Source: Xanthocytophaga agilis (GTDB lineage Bacteria; Bacteroidota; Bacteroidia; Cytophagales; 172606-1). From it: a stretch of 64,000 nucleotides of DNA. The position numbers and the translations under genes were made by a program. The stretch is from assembly GCF_030068605.1 (NCBI RefSeq), contig NZ_JASJOU010000004.1, positions 496,001-560,000 of the forward strand. Reading direction: 5' to 3'. Positions 1 to 7,889 of this stretch are shown piece after piece; positions within the stretch are counted from its first letter, which is position 1; every line of letters begins with the position of its first letter. Below the pieces are notes generated by a model. It was given only the letters and a program-made list of their open reading frames with translations. It was not told the origin of the DNA and made no database searches.

Positions 1-1082
1 TCGACCTTGGTGGTGTAGACGGTCTGTTGCACATCACAGATATTTCCTGGGGCCGCGTAACGCATCCGGAAGAAGTATTGAAGCTGGACGACAAAGTTAC
101 CGTAGTTGTGCTTGACTTCGATGAAGACAAGAAACGTATCTCATTGGGTATGAAACAACTTACTCCTCACCCATGGGATTCATTACCAGCAGACGTACAG
201 GTAGGTTCAAAAGTTCGTGGCAAAATCGTAAACGTAGCAGATTACGGTGCATTCCTGGAACTGATGCCTGGTGTAGAAGGTCTGATCCACGTATCCGAAA
301 TGTCATGGTCTCAACACCTGCGTAACCCTCAGGAGTTTGTGAAGATCGGTGACGAAATCGATGCGGTAGTATTGACTCTTGACCGTGATGAGCGCAAAAT
401 GTCTCTGGGTATCAAACAACTGACTGAAGATCCTTGGACTAACCCTGCGTTGTTGACTAAATACGCTCCTGGTACTCAGCACAAAGGTATTGTACGTAAC
501 CTGACTAACTTCGGTCTGTTCGTAGAACTGGAAGAAGGTATCGATGGTTTGGTACACGTATCTGACCTGTCTTGGACCAAGAAAATCAAACATCCTTCTG
601 AGTTTACAAAAGTAGGCGAAGAAATCGATGTAATCGTTCTTGAAATCGATGCTGACAGCCGTCGTTTGGCTCTGGGTCATAAACAACTGGAAGAAAACCC
701 ATGGGATACTTTCGAAACAGTATTCTATGTAGGTTCTACTCACCGTGGTACTGTGATCTCTAAAAACGACAAAGGTGCAACTATCGAATTGCCATATGGT
801 ATTGAAGGCATCGCTGCTCTGAAAAACCTGGCAAAAGAAGATGGTTCTGTAGCTGAAGTAGGCGAGTCTCTTGACTTTAAAGTAGCTGAGTTCCATAAAG
901 ACGAAAAACGTATTGTGGTTTCTCATTCTAAAGTATACACAGACGCAGCAGAGGCAGCCACTGAAAAAGCGGCTCCTAAGAAAAAAGCGAAAGAAACTAA
1001 AGAGGAAGACAAACCTGAAACTCTTGGTGACAACGAAGCTTTAGCTGCCCTGAAAGAGCAACTGAATTCTGGAAAGAAATAA
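1..1082 (+). CDS. rpsA: 30S ribosomal protein S1, 3' part
   Basis: The open frame runs in from the left edge, so the start codon lies outside the window. The visible part contains successive S1 RNA-binding (OB-fold) repeats, each with the typical G-x-V followed by G-A-F-L-E-L and G-L-I/V-H-V-S-E/D blocks: for example at about 60-90, 145-175 and a more divergent copy near 240-265 of the visible residues. The tail is Lys/Glu/Ala-rich and ends in a short basic stretch. S1 binds mRNA on the 30S subunit and helps initiation, which matters in Bacteroidota because most genes lack Shine-Dalgarno sequences. Codon use is more biased than in the accessory genes downstream, as expected for a highly expressed core gene. 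A strong terminator follows the stop by 28 bases. Identity is very secure; only the 5' part is missing. Confidence 0.97.
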   Translation, partial: DLGGVDGLLHITDISWGRVTHPEEVLKLDDKVTVVVLDFDEDKKRISLGMKQLTPHPWDSLPADVQVGSKVRGKIVNVADYGAFLELMPGVEGLIHVSEMSWSQHLRNPQEFVKIGDEIDAVVLTLDRDERKMSLGIKQLTEDPWTNPALLTKYAPGTQHKGIVRNLTNFGLFVELEEGIDGLVHVSDLSWTKKIKHPSEFTKVGEEIDVIVLEIDADSRRLALGHKQLEENPWDTFETVFYVGSTHRGTVISKNDKGATIELPYGIEGIAALKNLAKEDGSVAEVGESLDFKVAEFHKDEKRIVVSHSKVYTDAAEAATEKAAPKKKAKETKEEDKPETLGDNEALAALKEQLNSGKK

Positions 1083-1110
1083 TTTCTTTTCACTTTTCGA
1101 AAGCCATAAA

Positions 1111-1145
1111 AAGCCTGTCTGAGCAACCTCAGGCAGGCTTTTTTG
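1111..1145 (+). terminator. Rho-independent terminator of rpsA
   Basis: A 13-bp stem AAGCCTGTCTGAG / CTCAGGCAGGCTT with one G-U pair and a short loop is followed by TTTTTT. It lies just after the rpsA stop codon. Confidence 0.93.
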
Positions 1146-1197
1146 CTTTTGGAGTAATCTTTTTTGTGAAAGATTTTTTTTTCTGTGGCGCTAATTG

Positions 1198-1228
1198 TTT
1201 GGAAAATGTAATATTATTCCTACTTTTG
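1198..1228 (+). promoter_or_regulatory. Bacteroidota-type promoter of tRNA-Cys
   Basis: TTTG at 1198-1201 and TACTTTTG (TAnnTTTG) at 1221-1228 are separated by 19 bases, which is the known sigma-ABfr consensus spacing. The tRNA starts about 18 bases after the -7 box. Confidence 0.85.
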
Positions 1229-1245
1229 CGTCACGAAAAACGAAT

Positions 1246-1316
1246 GGTCCTGTGGCCGAGTGGCTAGGCTGAGCTCTGCAAAAGCTCCTACAGCGGTTCG
1301 AATCCGCTCGGGACCT
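1246..1316 (+). tRNA. tRNA-Cys(GCA)
   Basis: A full cloverleaf can be drawn. The acceptor stem pairs GGTCCTG (1246-1252) with CGGGACC (1309-1315), with one T-G pair. The anticodon stem GAGCT/AGCTC encloses loop CTGCAAA with anticodon GCA. The T arm AGCGG/CCGCT encloses TTCGAAT. The discriminator base is T, the usual cysteine identity base. CCA is not encoded. The gene has its own promoter and terminator, and accessory DNA begins directly after it, so its 3' end is a plausible integration site. Confidence 0.96.
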
Positions 1317-1328
1317 CAACAAATCACG

Positions 1329-1373
1329 AAAACCCTTGATTTATGAAAATAAGTCAGGGGTTTTGTGTTTTTA
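1329..1373 (+). terminator. Terminator after tRNA-Cys
   Basis: A 16-bp stem AAAACCCTTGATTTAT / ATAAGTCAGGGGTTTT (two T-G pairs, 4-base loop) is followed by a T-rich run, 12 bases after the tRNA. Confidence 0.85.
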
Positions 1374-1413
1374 AGCAGTTGCTGTTGGGGTTACACATTG
1401 GTTACTCACCTAA

Positions 1414-1503
1414 ATTTTCACCAACACTCTGTCCATCTTTTCGTTACTATTCTGGTTCAAGAAGGACCGCCAACCTGAAACCGTACTTATGGTGAAAAAA
1501 TAG
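1414..1503 (+). pseudogene. Possible remnant of a tyrosine integrase N-terminus
   Basis: A 29-codon stretch bounded by TAA and TAG reads IFTNTLSIFSLLFWFKKDRQ and then about nine further residues. It has the look of the N-terminal arm-binding segment of Bacteroidota tyrosine recombinases, which begin with a hydrophobic strand followed by F-x-x-K-K. It has no start codon and no catalytic domain follows. Its position just after tRNA-Cys fits an integrative element whose integrase has decayed. The match is short and from memory of the family, so this is tentative. Confidence 0.3.
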
Positions 1504-1540
1504 CTCACCATAAGGGTGAAAATACCTTATTTGAGGTATT
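1486..1540. repeat. Two adjacent short inverted repeats
   Basis: CTTATGGTGA (1486-1495) and TCACCATAAG (1505-1514) form a perfect 10-bp inverted repeat. A second one, AATACC/GGTATT, follows at 1521-1540. They lie in the gene-free stretch between tRNA-Cys and the first island gene. No T-tract follows, so they are not obvious terminators; they may be recombinase or regulator sites. Confidence 0.5.
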
Positions 1541-1624
1541 GTGGGAGGAAAGGAGAATGGTTATTATTGGATTGGCCTCAATATTTCACTTATTACACTC
1601 AAACCAAAAGTGTGTCTATTTATG

Positions 1625-1638
1625 AACTAGCGCTAGTT
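1625..1638. promoter_or_regulatory. 14-bp perfect palindrome upstream of the first island gene
   Basis: AACTAGCGCTAGTT is a perfect palindrome, 43 bases before the next start codon, and TTTTGACA follows at once. It is a candidate operator; the binding protein is unknown. Confidence 0.4.
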
Positions 1639-1680
1639 TTGACACAGACTCAAACAAGAATATAAAGACATCTAACACGT

Positions 1681-2265
1681 ATGTGGAGTAAATCTAAAAA
1701 AGCAATAACTGCCCTAAACAAATACTTGAGTGATATCGATTCAATTTCGAATGTTCAAGAAGGAAATACTTGGAAGGCGGCACTAAAAGACACTATTAAC
1801 TTATACACTGGTAACAATTCTTCCATATCTCAAAGACTTGACAAACTCTATTTCACAAGGGAGGAACATAGCACTGTTCCAGGTGTTATTGGAATTTTCA
1901 AAGACTATGTTTACGACGATTCGAAAAAACAGAATTTCAAAGATTTAATTTTGTTTGCAATAAAGCATATTGAATCAAATGGTATTTATAAAAGCCCAGA
2001 TAAAAAGAATTTACTTCATCATTTTGGAAATACAGAAGTAATTAGTGGGGCGGCATTTGTTATTCTACTTGTTTTTGGAATAGGTAACTACTTTGGTAAA
2101 CTTGAAAAAGAAAGAGAAATAATACAGACTGAAAACAAAATAAAAGAAGCAGAAAATTTCAGTATAACCTTGAAAACTGAAAATAATCGACTAAAACTAA
2201 CTGTTGATAGTTTACAAAATGAAATAATAAGTTTGACAAGTAAGCTGAATCCTGTAAAAAAATGA
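1681..2265 (+). CDS. Hypothetical membrane-anchored coiled-coil protein
   Basis: No family is recognised. The 194-residue product has a soluble, mostly helical N-terminal region (about 1-118), one hydrophobic segment at about 122-142 that could cross the membrane, and a C-terminal Lys/Glu-rich stretch (about 143-190) with heptad-like spacing suggesting a coiled coil. There is no cleavable signal peptide. Base composition is markedly more A+T-rich than rpsA, in keeping with acquired DNA. The next gene starts only 17 bases later, so the two may be co-transcribed. The combination of single membrane helix and coiled coil occurs in effector or sensor proteins of defence islands, but nothing here identifies a function. 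Confidence 0.75.
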   Translation: MWSKSKKAITALNKYLSDIDSISNVQEGNTWKAALKDTINLYTGNNSSISQRLDKLYFTREEHSTVPGVIGIFKDYVYDDSKKQNFKDLILFAIKHIESNGIYKSPDKKNLLHHFGNTEVISGAAFVILLVFGIGNYFGKLEKEREIIQTENKIKEAENFSITLKTENNRLKLTVDSLQNEIISLTSKLNPVKK

Positions 2266-2282
2266 TATTAATATAAAGAAAG

Positions 2283-2645
2283 ATGGAAACAACACTTTAT
2301 GATAAAAACGGAAGACCAGTTGCATATATTTCATCGGAAAATGATAATGCAATCTATATATGGGACGGTCACGCAGTTTGTTACATTGAGGAAGATAAAA
2401 TATATGGCTGGAAGGGTAAACATATAGGTTGGTTTGTAGACAATATTATTTATGACACACAAGGTTATAGAGTTGGATTTACCCTTGAAACCTGTCCTTC
2501 TATGCCTTATGTTGAACCAGTAAAGTATGTAAAATACGTTCAGTATGTAAAATATGTAAAATATGTTTCTTCTGTAAGGCCCATTTTTTCATTAGGTTTC
2601 TCAGACTTAGGGTTAAAGGAGTTTTTGGAACAAGATAAAGTATAG
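2283..2645 (+). CDS. 4-fold beta flower domain protein with KYV repeats
   Basis: Residues 1-75 repeat a short motif of the type Y-x-x-x-G-x-P/H-V/I-x-Y/W-I, with phrases such as LYDKNGRPVAYI, IYIWDGHAVCYI, IYGWKGKHIGWF and IYDTQGYRVGF. This is the pattern I associate with the '4-fold beta flower' family of small proteins of unknown function. It is followed at about 82-95 by a low-complexity run in which K/Q-Y-V recurs five times, caused by a near-perfect 9-base tandem repeat. The repeat number could vary by slippage. The gene sits 17 bases after the membrane/coiled-coil gene and just before an attC-like inverted repeat. The role is unknown. Confidence 0.7.
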   Translation: METTLYDKNGRPVAYISSENDNAIYIWDGHAVCYIEEDKIYGWKGKHIGWFVDNIIYDTQGYRVGFTLETCPSMPYVEPVKYVKYVQYVKYVKYVSSVRPIFSLGFSDLGLKEFLEQDKV

Positions 2646-2680
2646 TATAATGACAAATACTCAGTAAAAAATACAGTAAC

Positions 2681-2815
2681 ATGGGTTTTGCGTCAGACGA
2701 TGCAACGTGTAAACTTGGAGCTTCGTGCTTCGATTCATAGTTCAGCGCTCGTTGATATTTTAGTACCACGAAACCCACCCGAGCGCAAAGTCTGAAAAAG
2801 TTAGCGACAAGTTAA
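2681..2815. repeat. attC-like imperfect inverted repeat
   Basis: The segment is bounded by TAAC on the left and GTTAGCG on the right. Inside lie nested complementary boxes in the order GGGTTTTGCG, CAACG ... CGTTG, AAACCC and CGCAAAG, so it can fold into a long interrupted hairpin. It lies exactly between two unrelated genes. This order (TAAC, left boxes, central stem, right boxes, GTTA) resembles integron attC sites, although the right end does not fit GTTRRRY strictly. No integron integrase is visible. Confidence 0.4.
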
Positions 2816-2826
2816 AAAAACACAAA

Positions 2827-3936
2827 ATGAGACAAGAACTTTCAATAGAACAACTTGTTGATTTAGCCGAGAGAGAAGGTAGCTTAGAAGAGATAAGCCA
2901 AGTTGTCGCAGAACTGTATAAGCATAATGACACTAAAGCTTTGGACCTTTGTATAAAACTTGCTTTGTCAGATTATGGAGGCATAACTTATAAAGCAGAA
3001 TTTCAGAACATTGGAGTTATAGGAACCCTCCATTGGGGGCCAAATGGAATAAAAAAATTAGCTGAAGCAGCAATCAATGCTGAAAGATATAGAGCTACTA
3101 ACAATGTTACAAGATTTTTAAGCTATATATCAAGCAAGTCTCTAGAACACCTTCCATTCATAATGCAAGGATTACCTAGCATTCAATTATTAGAGTTGTC
3201 AAGTGAAAAATATAAGACGTCTGCCTGGACTAAAGCTGCTAAAGAATCTCTTATTGATGTGGTAAAATCAGTTGAAACCGAGGACAGGTTTCCAATGGGC
3301 ATCACCAATAATCTTGGTTTTGCCATTAATGAGAATGCACAGGAACATATTTTTGCAGCGTTGATTGCTAGATGGTTTAACTTTAGTTCTAATGGGTTGA
3401 AACACTTTTCAGAACTAGTCTTTAGTAGAGGTAAAGCCGAGATAGATTATCAGAATTTCTTGGTTGCTAATCCATACATTCTTGAGCCATTTCATGCTCA
3501 GATTTGGTCAAAGCCTAAGTTTGGTGAAGACTTGATACCTGATTTCCTTATTAGATCTATGGATAATAGTTACACTGTAGTAGAAATTGAACAAGCTGAT
3601 TTTCCTATTATGACAAAAGCTGGCGAATTATCAGCTAAAACGACCCATGCTAAAAGGCAAGCTTTAGATTTCAGAGATTGGGCAATAAATAACGGCTTAT
3701 ACGCTGCAAAAAAATTTCCTGGTATATATCGTCCATACTGTTTGGTCGTAATTGGTTGTGAAACAGAGCTGGACGCAATGCAAGCTCAACGACTCAAGCA
3801 AGAAAACGAATCAACACAGGGAGTCCTAAAGATTGTTGGATTTGATTGGTTGTTGAACCGGGCAGCAATGACTCTTGACAACCTAGTTAATTTCGGATTT
3901 GACAGACACACATTTAAGGAAACAATTAAGGAATGA
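2827..3936 (+). CDS. Shedu-type (DUF4263) anti-phage nuclease
   Basis: The C-terminal half (about 200-350) carries the Shedu/DUF4263 signature. An E-x-x-x-Q-x-F-L-x-x-N-P-Y-I-L-E-P block is followed by I-P-D-F-L (Asp near 239) and V-V-E-I-E (near 252-255), then a helix containing H-A-K-R-Q-A-L-D-F-R-D-W. This corresponds to a PD-(D/E)xK nuclease core, in which Shedu proteins often show E-x-E instead of E-x-K. The N-terminal 190 residues are helical and unrecognised; Shedu proteins vary in this part, which is thought to sense the phage. At 369 residues the length is usual for a single-gene defence system. A+T-rich composition and neighbours indicate a defence island. The domain call is fairly sure; activity is inferred. 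Confidence 0.78.
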   Translation: MRQELSIEQLVDLAEREGSLEEISQVVAELYKHNDTKALDLCIKLALSDYGGITYKAEFQNIGVIGTLHWGPNGIKKLAEAAINAERYRATNNVTRFLSYISSKSLEHLPFIMQGLPSIQLLELSSEKYKTSAWTKAAKESLIDVVKSVETEDRFPMGITNNLGFAINENAQEHIFAALIARWFNFSSNGLKHFSELVFSRGKAEIDYQNFLVANPYILEPFHAQIWSKPKFGEDLIPDFLIRSMDNSYTVVEIEQADFPIMTKAGELSAKTTHAKRQALDFRDWAINNGLYAAKKFPGIYRPYCLVVIGCETELDAMQAQRLKQENESTQGVLKIVGFDWLLNRAAMTLDNLVNFGFDRHTFKETIKE

Positions 3937-4784
3937 TTCCCTGTAACTAAAAAGGCATTTCCAAAAGCGGAGCTTGGCAATAACCATTGAGCTGATGCAA
4001 ATGATTTGTCATTTATGAACGATGACGTAAAGTTATTCAAGCAATATTTAACGGCTATATAACCAATAGTAAATGGTTATTCAAAAGTAGTGATAAAAGT
4101 ACTGTTGCCTGACAGTAAGCATAGTGTCTTTAAAGATAAAAGAGTATTTATAGAATCTGGATATCTCTATATGAGTTACTATCGTTCGTTCGCCAAGTTG
4201 ATAATTATTTTTAATTCATGTGTATAATCCTGATTTATGGAAATATCCATTATTGTAAACTGTAAGTAGCTTAAAAGCTTAAGGTAAAATTGTATGTTGG
4301 ATAAGGTTTAGTGATATTCTTTCTATTTTTTAAATATGCCTATAATAACATTAGAGGAAAGATGCTAAAACAAAAATACACATGTTTCTGCTATGTAGCT
4401 TTATTCCAGAAATAAGCTGCTAGATAAGTGGATTCAATTTGACGCTGTGGGGCTTTTCTGGCATAGATTATTCTATCTCTTCCTAAATAAAGCTAGATAT
4501 AATAGGCTATAGGTTCATTCTATAGATATTTCTACAATTATACGTAAAAATACGGTATAAATAAGGTGAAAACACCCTTGACATATTCTGTGTTCTTGTG
4601 AGATATTGCATCTATCTAAATTGTTAATAACTATTTTACTGTGGTTAGATTTTATCTGTTTGGATAAAGTAAAGTGGTTCTTAAGGACAGTATAAATATA
4701 TTTTTTACTGAAAGGCTAGTATGTATTCATCTATCATATTATTTAATATGGTAATCTAAGATTTGTTAATGAATTTGATATAGT
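3937..4784. other. A+T-rich stretch without a recognisable gene
   Basis: About 850 bases with frequent stops in all frames. I see no coding signature, RNA fold or long repeat. The composition matches the surrounding island. Confidence 0.6.
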
Positions 4785-4826
4785 TTAGTTGACATTTATG
4801 TATTTATTTATATATTTGTCAACTAA
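4785..4826 (+). promoter_or_regulatory. Promoter bracketed by a 10-bp inverted repeat (operator)
   Basis: TTG at 4789-4791 and TATATTTG at 4811-4818 are 19 bases apart and form a consensus promoter. The perfect inverted repeat TTAGTTGACA (4785-4794) / TGTCAACTAA (4817-4826) overlaps both boxes. A dimeric regulator bound here would block transcription; the XRE-peptidase encoded 13 bases downstream is the obvious candidate for autoregulation. Confidence 0.75.
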
Positions 4827-4838
4827 TTTGTTATATCA

Positions 4839-5915
4839 ATGACACCGTCAGAACAAAATATATTTGGCAATAGATTAAAGTTGGCTAGGAAAATGGCCGG
4901 ATTTTCTTTACAAGAACTTGCCGATGCACTAGAAAATATAGTGACAAAACAAGCACTTCATAAATATGAAATGGGCTTAATGAAACCCTCAAATGATGCT
5001 CTAATAGCTATCTCAAAGGCACTTAAGGTTAAGCCCGATTTCTTTTTAAAGACAGACCAAGTAGAGCTTGGAGAAGTATTATTCAGAAAGAAAACAACGC
5101 TGTCCAAAAAAATAGAAGAATCTATTATTGAGAAGGTTAGATATTATGTCGAACGATCTTTGGAGATTGAAAATATACTAGGATTAGAAAGTAAATTTGA
5201 AAATCCTCTTGAAAACTTTGTAATAAATAATCGAAATGATATAGAGCTAGCAGCTGCAGAATTAAGAAGTAACTGGCAGTTAGGACTTATTCCTATTCAC
5301 AATTTGGTGGAGATGCTTGAGTTGAGAGGAGTAAAAATATTGTTGATTGATGATGTTGATGATATAGATGGGCTCGCTGTTTACACTTCAGAAAAGATTC
5401 CGATCGTAGTTGTAAATACTCGAAACAAACCGATTGAACGAATTAGATTTACAGTTATTCATGAGCTTGCTCATCTTTTACTCATCCTAAATAAATCAAT
5501 AGAAGATAATCCAAAGGAAGTTGAAAAATATTGTCATTTGTTTTCAAGTTGTTTTTTGCTACCGAGAGAGATGCTTATTAAGATGATCGGTTCTACCAAA
5601 AGAAACTATATTAAAATACAAGAGTTAATAGCCATCAAGGAGTATTTCGGAATTTCAATTAGAGCAATTGTCCATAGGTTAAAAGAAATGGAGGTGATAA
5701 CTGAAAGTTATTATAATCGTTGGGTCGTTTACATATCAAAAGAATACGGAGCGAAAGATGAACCTGGCAAGTACAAAGGAGAAGAAAAATCAAGAAATTT
5801 TGATCAATTAGTAAATAGAGCTTTAGCCGAGGAACTAATAAGTTTGAGTAAGGCTGCAACATTATGGGATGTAACAGTTGACCAATTAAGAAATGGATAC
5901 ATTGGCAAGCAATAG
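4839..5915 (+). CDS. XRE regulator fused to ImmA/IrrE metallopeptidase
   Basis: Residues about 8-66 form a Cro/CI-type helix-turn-helix. The region about 130-290 is an ImmA/IrrE (COG2856) domain with the zinc motif HELAH at about 208-212 and a downstream cysteine/acidic segment E-K-Y-C-H-L-F-S typical of the family. In related phage and island systems such proteins repress their own promoter and are inactivated or activated by the peptidase part. Here an operator-like inverted repeat overlaps the promoter. The next gene, a PIN-domain protein, starts inside this gene's end (23-base overlap), so the two are translationally coupled. XRE-COG2856 plus PIN pairs have been predicted as toxin-antitoxin modules, with this protein as antitoxin. 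Confidence 0.88.
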   Translation: MTPSEQNIFGNRLKLARKMAGFSLQELADALENIVTKQALHKYEMGLMKPSNDALIAISKALKVKPDFFLKTDQVELGEVLFRKKTTLSKKIEESIIEKVRYYVERSLEIENILGLESKFENPLENFVINNRNDIELAAAELRSNWQLGLIPIHNLVEMLELRGVKILLIDDVDDIDGLAVYTSEKIPIVVVNTRNKPIERIRFTVIHELAHLLLILNKSIEDNPKEVEKYCHLFSSCFLLPREMLIKMIGSTKRNYIKIQELIAIKEYFGISIRAIVHRLKEMEVITESYYNRWVVYISKEYGAKDEPGKYKGEEKSRNFDQLVNRALAEELISLSKAATLWDVTVDQLRNGYIGKQ

Positions 5916-6417
5916 TTCAGAGGTAGTTATTAAGGACTCATGTATCCTATTTGATCTAGTCGATTTAGCATTAATTGAGGGTTTTTTTCAACTGGATTTA
6001 GTAGTATATACTACCACACAAGTTATTAATGAGATCACTAATGAAACTCAGCTGAAAGAGATTAACGAATATGTAAAAAGTGGGAAGCTGAATATCAATG
6101 GTGATGGAGACTTAGAAACGATTCTAAGTCTCTCTATAGAAAATCGTGGGTTGAGTATTGCCGACTGTTCAGTCTTAGAGCTCGCTCTTAGAAAAAATGC
6201 AATTATTTATAGTGCAGATGGAAGTTTACGTAAGGTGGCTACAAGAAAAAATTTGCAGGTAAGGGGTGTCTTATGGATAATCGAAGAATTGTGTATTAAG
6301 AATAACTTAACTGTAGAAATTGCGCTAGAAAAACTTCAATTATATACAAAAATAAATAGTAGAGCACCAATAAAAGATATAATGATTCTAACTCAGAAAC
6401 TCTCAGTATTAAAATAA
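5893..6417 (+). CDS. PIN-domain protein, likely toxin of the pair
   Basis: The 174-residue product shows the acidic residues of a PIN nuclease in the right order: D15 in KDSCILFDL, E47 in QVINEITNE, D91 in IADCSVLEL and D109 in YSADGSLRKVA. The fold order and length fit PIN/DUF3368-type proteins. Such enzymes cleave RNA with divalent metal ions and often serve as toxins. The start codon lies within the 3' end of the XRE-peptidase gene, giving coupled translation. The C-terminal 50 residues are helical and may bind the partner. The toxin role is inferred from family and gene arrangement. Confidence 0.75.
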   Translation: MDTLASNSSEVVIKDSCILFDLVDLALIEGFFQLDLVVYTTTQVINEITNETQLKEINEYVKSGKLNINGDGDLETILSLSIENRGLSIADCSVLELALRKNAIIYSADGSLRKVATRKNLQVRGVLWIIEELCIKNNLTVEIALEKLQLYTKINSRAPIKDIMILTQKLSVLK

Positions 6418-6515
6418 GAATGACTAATAGCGAATCTATCCAAACAAACTAAATAAATATAAGTATAGTCACTATTGAGCCCTTTTTAAAGTTTTAGGTA
6501 CTAAATACTAAAAAT

Positions 6516-7889
6516 ATGAAAGTGGTAATTATTAACTCTCCATTATTCAGAGAGAAGAACGACCTATATGATGAGGATTCGCTTCCACCCATTGGTTTAG
6601 GGTACATTGCTACTATTTTGCAAAGTAATGGGATTGATGTCAGTTTAATTGACGCTGTCCATCAGAGAATATCTGTAAATGAGCTGCTACATGAGTTAAA
6701 TACTTCCAAGCCTGACTTTTTAGCAAGCAATATATTTACTACTAATTACGATCTAGTAAAGGAAATAGTTGAAAATATTTCTTTTCAGACTCATTTAATA
6801 ATTGGTGGACTAGCAACTAAAGATTTATACAAAGACATAATAGGCTGGAATTCAGATAATAAAATAGATGTAGTAACAGGAGATGGAGAATTAATAACAT
6901 TTGATATTATTCTTAATCGTTTAATTGAAGATCCATTTTTCAAATCAAATAATAGAAGAGTTTTTAAAGTAGATCAACATTCGAGGTATTTTGTAAATGA
7001 CATTTCTGATATTCCACTAAATAGAGATTTTTTTCCTAATGAGCCAGTTGCTCACCCTTTAGGTTTTATTGAGGCTAATATAGTTACGAGTAGGGGCTGT
7101 ATATATGATTGTACCTTTTGTGCTGCGGCTCGATCCTTAAATAAGGATTTTTCTATTCGAGAGAGGAGTGAGGCTTCAATAAAAGCTGAATTAAATTTAA
7201 TTAAGCAACAATATCCCTCCGTTAACTCAATTAGAGTGCTAGATGATTTATTCCTAAAAACACGTAATACAGTACAAAAAGCAATAAATGTATTCTTAGG
7301 TCAGAATCTTCAATGGCGTGCGATGGCACATGTCATGACTTTTCATAACATTGAAGATTCTATAATGCAGTTGTTACAGAAAAGCGGTTGTTATGAACTC
7401 TTTATAGGGATTGAATCAGGATCTCCTAAGGTTTTAAGCTCGATTAATAAAACTAAAAACGTCCAACTAATAGTAGAGAATCTCACAAAGGTCTTCAAAG
7501 CAGGAATAAATATTAAAGGATATTTTATTTATGGCTTTCCAGATGAAACTTTAGAGGATATGGAGATGACATTTCGCTTAGCAGAAGAATTAAAGAAAAT
7601 TTCAGAAAGTTATCAGACGAACTTTAGAACTAGTGTCTTTCAGTATAGGCCATATCATGGAACTCAGATATATCATGATTTGGAAAGAAAAGGGATAAAT
7701 GCCAGTGTTCAAAATATAGCCCCTAATAATACACTTTCAAATCTTGTTGGCCGCTTGCAATTTAATTTTCATAGCGGAAATTATTCAGAGGTTGAAAGTG
7801 AAAAGGTTCATGCCTATATTTACAACACAATCAACTTAAATAATGGCAGAATATTCAACGGTCTTGAATCTCGAACTGAACCCAGTTAG
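6516..7889 (+). CDS. B12-binding radical SAM protein
   Basis: Residues about 1-140 form a cobalamin-binding Rossmann domain (start with VVIINSPLF, then PPIGLGYIATIL). The radical SAM domain follows with the cluster motif C-I-Y-D-C-T-F-C at about 194-201 (CxxxCxxC), a G-I-E-S-G-S block near 298 and G-Y-F-I-Y-G-F-P near 333. Such enzymes perform methylations, sulphur insertions or ring rearrangements through a 5'-deoxyadenosyl radical. The substrate cannot be read from the sequence. The stop codon lies 47 bases inside the next gene, a uracil-DNA-glycosylase-like protein, so the two are probably made together. Placement among defence genes suggests a nucleic-acid-related substrate, but this is inference. 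The closest generic class is B12-binding radical SAM proteins of unknown function. Confidence 0.87.
   Translation: MKVVIINSPLFREKNDLYDEDSLPPIGLGYIATILQSNGIDVSLIDAVHQRISVNELLHELNTSKPDFLASNIFTTNYDLVKEIVENISFQTHLIIGGLATKDLYKDIIGWNSDNKIDVVTGDGELITFDIILNRLIEDPFFKSNNRRVFKVDQHSRYFVNDISDIPLNRDFFPNEPVAHPLGFIEANIVTSRGCIYDCTFCAAARSLNKDFSIRERSEASIKAELNLIKQQYPSVNSIRVLDDLFLKTRNTVQKAINVFLGQNLQWRAMAHVMTFHNIEDSIMQLLQKSGCYELFIGIESGSPKVLSSINKTKNVQLIVENLTKVFKAGINIKGYFIYGFPDETLEDMEMTFRLAEELKKISESYQTNFRTSVFQYRPYHGTQIYHDLERKGINASVQNIAPNNTLSNLVGRLQFNFHSGNYSEVESEKVHAYIYNTINLNNGRIFNGLESRTEPS

Noticed and set aside
303-1126. Long minus-strand frames opposite rpsA
   Set aside because: Shadows of the strongly biased rpsA codons on the other strand.
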